This document shows positions 44,875 through 47,334 of a DNA stretch of 47,334 bases, piece by piece (positions within the stretch are counted from its first letter, which is position 1; each line of letters starts with the position of its first letter). This DNA comes from Flavobacteriales bacterium MED-G22 (lineage in GTDB: Bacteria > Bacteroidota > Bacteroidia > Flavobacteriales > Flavobacteriaceae), in assembly GCA_002457295.1 (NCBI GenBank), contig NTKF01000006.1, forward strand, positions 1-47,334, given 5' to 3'. The notes beneath the pieces are model-generated. The model was not told the origin of the DNA. It saw nothing but the letters and a program-made list of their open reading frames with translations, and did not search any database. A program made the translations under genes and the position numbers.

Positions 44875-46089
44875 ATGGAAAACCTAACAGCTATAAGAAA
44901 TGATTTTCCAATTTTAAAGCGAAAAGTAAATGGTCAACCTTTGGTCTATTTTGACAATGCGGCTACCTCTCAAACTCCAACAAAGGTGATAGAGACCATA
45001 GCGCACTACTATGAAAACTATAATGCTAATATTCATAGAGGAGTGCATGCTTTAAGTCAAGAAGCAACAGAGGCTTATGAACTTGCGAGAAAAAAAATAC
45101 AAACCCATTTCAACGCCGCTCATGCCCATGAAATTATTTTCACTTCTGGAACCACCCACGCAATAAATATTGTAGCCTCAGGATATGCAGAACTATTACA
45201 TGAAGGAGATGAATTATTGGTTTCTGCTTTGGAACATCATTCTAACATTGTGCCCTGGCAAATGCTTTGCGAAAAGACAGGTGCTCTTTTGAAGGTAATC
45301 CCAATGACACCCCAAGGCACCTTAGACATGGACGCTTTCGAAGAGTTGCTCTCTGAAAACACTAGATTAGTATTTGTCAATCATGTGTCTAATGCTTTAG
45401 GTACCATAAACCCAATAGAGCGTTTGATTTCAATGGCTCATCATTTCGGGGCTAAGATATTAATTGACGGTGCACAGGCGTCACCGCATATCAAGGCAGA
45501 TGTTCAAGAGCTTGATGTTGATTTTTATGTGACCTCAGCCCATAAACTTTGTGGACCAACAGGGGTGGGTATTTTATATGGAAAAACTGAATTACTCAAT
45601 TCATTACCTCCTTATCAAGGTGGGGGTGAAATGATTGCAGAAGTGACTTTTGAAAAGACAACCTATGCAGATTTGCCTCACAAATTTGAAGCGGGGACAC
45701 CCAATATTGCTGGAGGGATCGCTTTTGGAGCAGCTCTTGACTACATGAATAATATTGGCTATGATACCATTGCCCAATATGAAGATGAGCTGTTGCATTA
45801 TGCTACAACAAAATTAAAAGCAATCAATGGTGTAAAAATATATGGTGAAGCCCCCCAGAAAACTGCCGTCATTTCATTTACTATAGAAGGCCTACATCCC
45901 TATGACGTAGGCACTATATTAGATCAGTTGGGCATTGCAGTTCGGACGGGCCATCACTGTGCTCAGCCAATAATGGACTATTATGAAATTCCTGGAACTA
46001 TTCGTGCCTCTTTTTCTTTTTACAACACTTTCCAAGAAATCGATCGGCTCATTGCTGGGGTAGAAAAAGCAATTCAAATGTTGCTATAA
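44875..46089 (+). CDS. sufS: Cysteine desulfurase SufS
   Basis: The 404-residue PLP enzyme takes sulfur from cysteine. It has the YFDNAATSQTP start, the SAHKLCGPTGVG lysine that binds PLP, and the catalytic Cys362 in RTGHHCAQP, typical of group II desulfurases that pass persulfide to SufE. It precedes sufE by 17 bases. Confidence 0.97.
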   Translation: MENLTAIRNDFPILKRKVNGQPLVYFDNAATSQTPTKVIETIAHYYENYNANIHRGVHALSQEATEAYELARKKIQTHFNAAHAHEIIFTSGTTHAINIVASGYAELLHEGDELLVSALEHHSNIVPWQMLCEKTGALLKVIPMTPQGTLDMDAFEELLSENTRLVFVNHVSNALGTINPIERLISMAHHFGAKILIDGAQASPHIKADVQELDVDFYVTSAHKLCGPTGVGILYGKTELLNSLPPYQGGGEMIAEVTFEKTTYADLPHKFEAGTPNIAGGIAFGAALDYMNNIGYDTIAQYEDELLHYATTKLKAINGVKIYGEAPQKTAVISFTIEGLHPYDVGTILDQLGIAVRTGHHCAQPIMDYYEIPGTIRASFSFYNTFQEIDRLIAGVEKAIQMLL

Positions 46090-46106
46090 TTCAATATCTT
46101 GAAGTT

Positions 46107-46532
46107 ATGAAAACGATTAAAGAAGCACAACAAGAAATAATTGAAGAATTCAGCTTTTTTGAGGACTGGATGCAACGCTACGAACATATGATTGAATTGG
46201 GTAAAAGCTTACCTTTAATTGATCCAAAATATAAAACAGAAGACCATATTATTAAGGGCTGTCAAAGCAAAGTTTGGGTTCATGCCGATTTGAATGAAGC
46301 AAAACTTTATTTCACGGCAGATAGTGATGCCATCATCACAAAGGGAATTATAGCCATATTAATTCAAGTCTATTCTGGCCAGGCACCTCAAGAAATTTTA
46401 GCTGCAGAAACAGATTTTATTGACCAAATTGGATTAAAAGATCACCTATCACCCACCAGAGCAAACGGCCTAGTGTCAATGATCAAACAAATCAAATTGT
46501 ATGCCCTTGCCTTTCAAACTCAAATTCAATAA
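46107..46532 (+). CDS. sufE: Sulfur acceptor SufE
   Basis: The 141-residue protein accepts persulfide from SufS on Cys52 in IIKGCQSKVW and delivers it to SufB. The DPKYKTEDHIIKGCQSKVW region and length fit the family. It ends two bases before the DUF59 gene. Confidence 0.96.
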   Translation: MKTIKEAQQEIIEEFSFFEDWMQRYEHMIELGKSLPLIDPKYKTEDHIIKGCQSKVWVHADLNEAKLYFTADSDAIITKGIIAILIQVYSGQAPQEILAAETDFIDQIGLKDHLSPTRANGLVSMIKQIKLYALAFQTQIQ

Positions 46533-46534
46533 CA

Positions 46535-46861
46535 ATGGAAGATAATACTACAGCAACTGCTGAATTAGGAGATAAAATTGTGAATGTATTAAAGACTATT
46601 TATGATCCAGAAATTCCCGTTGACATTTATGAATTAGGATTGATCTATGATGTGTTTGTTAACGAAGCTGACGAAGTAAAGATTTTGATGACCCTCACCA
46701 CGCCCAACTGTCCAGTTGCTGAAACGCTTCCTGTAGAAGTTGAAGAGAAAGTGAAATCATTGGATGAGGTTAAAGATGCAGAAGTAGAAATTACTTTTGA
46801 CCCCCCTTGGAGTCAAGATTTGATGAGTGAGGAAGCCAAGTTAGAATTAGGAATGCTTTGA
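46535..46861 (+). CDS. DUF59/MIP18-type Fe-S maturation factor (SufT-like)
   Basis: The 108-residue protein has the DUF59 core (TIYDPEIPVDIYELGLIYDVFV, and LTTPNCPVAETLP with the conserved Cys) and the late EITFDPPWSQDLMSEEAK. Family members (SufT, PaaD, MIP18) help transfer clusters to target proteins. It lies two bases after sufE and one base before the next gene, so it belongs to the suf operon. Confidence 0.92.
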   Translation: MEDNTTATAELGDKIVNVLKTIYDPEIPVDIYELGLIYDVFVNEADEVKILMTLTTPNCPVAETLPVEVEEKVKSLDEVKDAEVEITFDPPWSQDLMSEEAKLELGML

Positions 46862-46862
46862 A

Positions 46863-47334
46863 ATGGCTGATTCAATTGAGAACAAAGTAGCCCAAAGTGC
46901 ACTGGTGCAATTCGATTTAGAGGACTACTATCCTCAAGGAGTCAGAACCCTCTTGGACCTTTCTCAATGGTTGGAACAAGGCTTTATTTTAAGAGAAAAA
47001 GACTATCGCACTCAATTAAAAGCTCACGACTGGAGTGCATATCAAAATCATTTTATCGCCTTACATTGTAGCACTGAAGCAATAATTCCAGCTTGGGCAA
47101 CACTTTTGATAACAACTTATTTAGCTCCTTATGCTAAAAAAATTATTCATGGTGATCTAACGCAATTAGAAAATACTCTATTTTCTGATTGGATGGCTAC
47201 TTTTGATTGGAATGATTTTGAAGGAAAACCAATTATGATTAAAGGTTGCTCAAACAAACCGATCCCAGAAAATGTTTTAGTGCAACTCATTCAAAAACTT
47301 CAACCCATTGCAAAAAGTCTTTTTTATGGAGAGG
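46863..47334 (+). CDS. DUF2480 family protein (incomplete at window edge)
   Basis: The frame opens with ATG 46863, two bases from the previous stop region, and runs to the right edge (157 codons). It has the DUF2480 look: VAQSALVQFDLEDYYPQG, DWSAYQNHFIALHCSTEAIIPAWATLLI and the late IMIKGCSNKPIPE. DUF2480 genes commonly follow suf genes in Bacteroidota, and the Cys residues fit a Fe-S-related role, but no function is established. The C-terminus lies beyond the window. Confidence 0.8.
   Translation, partial: MADSIENKVAQSALVQFDLEDYYPQGVRTLLDLSQWLEQGFILREKDYRTQLKAHDWSAYQNHFIALHCSTEAIIPAWATLLITTYLAPYAKKIIHGDLTQLENTLFSDWMATFDWNDFEGKPIMIKGCSNKPIPENVLVQLIQKLQPIAKSLFYGE

Noticed and set aside
1..47334. 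tRNA, rRNA, insertion sequences, CRISPR arrays or prophage genes.
   Set aside because: All gaps are under about 220 bases, and no cloverleaf, transposase, integrase, terminal repeats or regularly spaced repeats were seen by eye.

Overview
The window looks like a chromosomal segment of a low-GC, gene-dense Bacteroidota bacterium, most likely a (marine) flavobacterium. The evidence is TAnnTTTG-type -7 promoter boxes with TTG/TTTG -33 boxes, lipoproteins and TonB-dependent receptors of Bacteroidota type, DUF3127/DUF4301/DUF2480 genes, a lycopene beta-cyclase, and the SufB-C-D-S-E-DUF59-DUF2480 gene order. No mobile element, CRISPR array, tRNA or rRNA was seen, and no stretch above 300 bases lacks a gene.

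Layout. (1) 1-5571: end of a surface-polysaccharide cluster, with an unidentified C-terminal fragment, a 2OG-Fe(II) oxygenase, a WbuB-like glycosyltransferase and rfbA-rfbC-rfbD-rfbB for dTDP-L-rhamnose. (2) 5605-8308: DoxX protein, rplU (with a long tail)-rpmA, bidirectional terminator, ahcY on the minus strand. (3) 8361-14310: Sfp-type PPTase, then a thiamine-salvage set (thiamine-binding protein, PnuC/PnuT transporter, NadR-like kinase, DUF4301), then a TPP riboswitch in front of a TonB-dependent receptor. (4) 14307-18695: beta-barrel-like protein and a Rieske-like lipoprotein, greA, HIT protein, orphan histidine kinase, DUF3127 protein with an SSB-like tail, tag glycosylase. (5) 18763-27396: rplM-rpsI-rpsB-tsf operon, polA, tadA, cold-shock protein, small membrane protein and aspS. 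(6) 27459-34017: TetR-TolC-MFP-RND tripartite efflux operon. (7) 34125-38200: polyprenyl synthase, lycopene cyclase, ZIP metal transporter, thiL. (8) 38285-40911: two surface lipoproteins of propeller type. (9) 41011-47334: SUF Fe-S assembly operon running off the window edge.

How the genes work together. The thiamine genes suggest outer-membrane uptake (TBDR), inner-membrane transport (PnuT) and intracellular phosphorylation, with the TBDR under TPP control; thiL about 23 kb away gives the last step of TPP synthesis. The tail of the suf operon couples cysteine desulfuration (SufSE), scaffold (SufBCD), carrier (SufA-like) and maturation (DUF59). The most interesting items are the riboswitch leader, which can form a start-codon-masking hairpin and an alternative pairing with the aptamer, the NadR-like kinase plus DUF4301 in a thiamine setting, the DUF3127 protein ending in an SSB-like DDDLPF tip, and several convergent gene pairs whose stop codons interlock with no room for a terminator.
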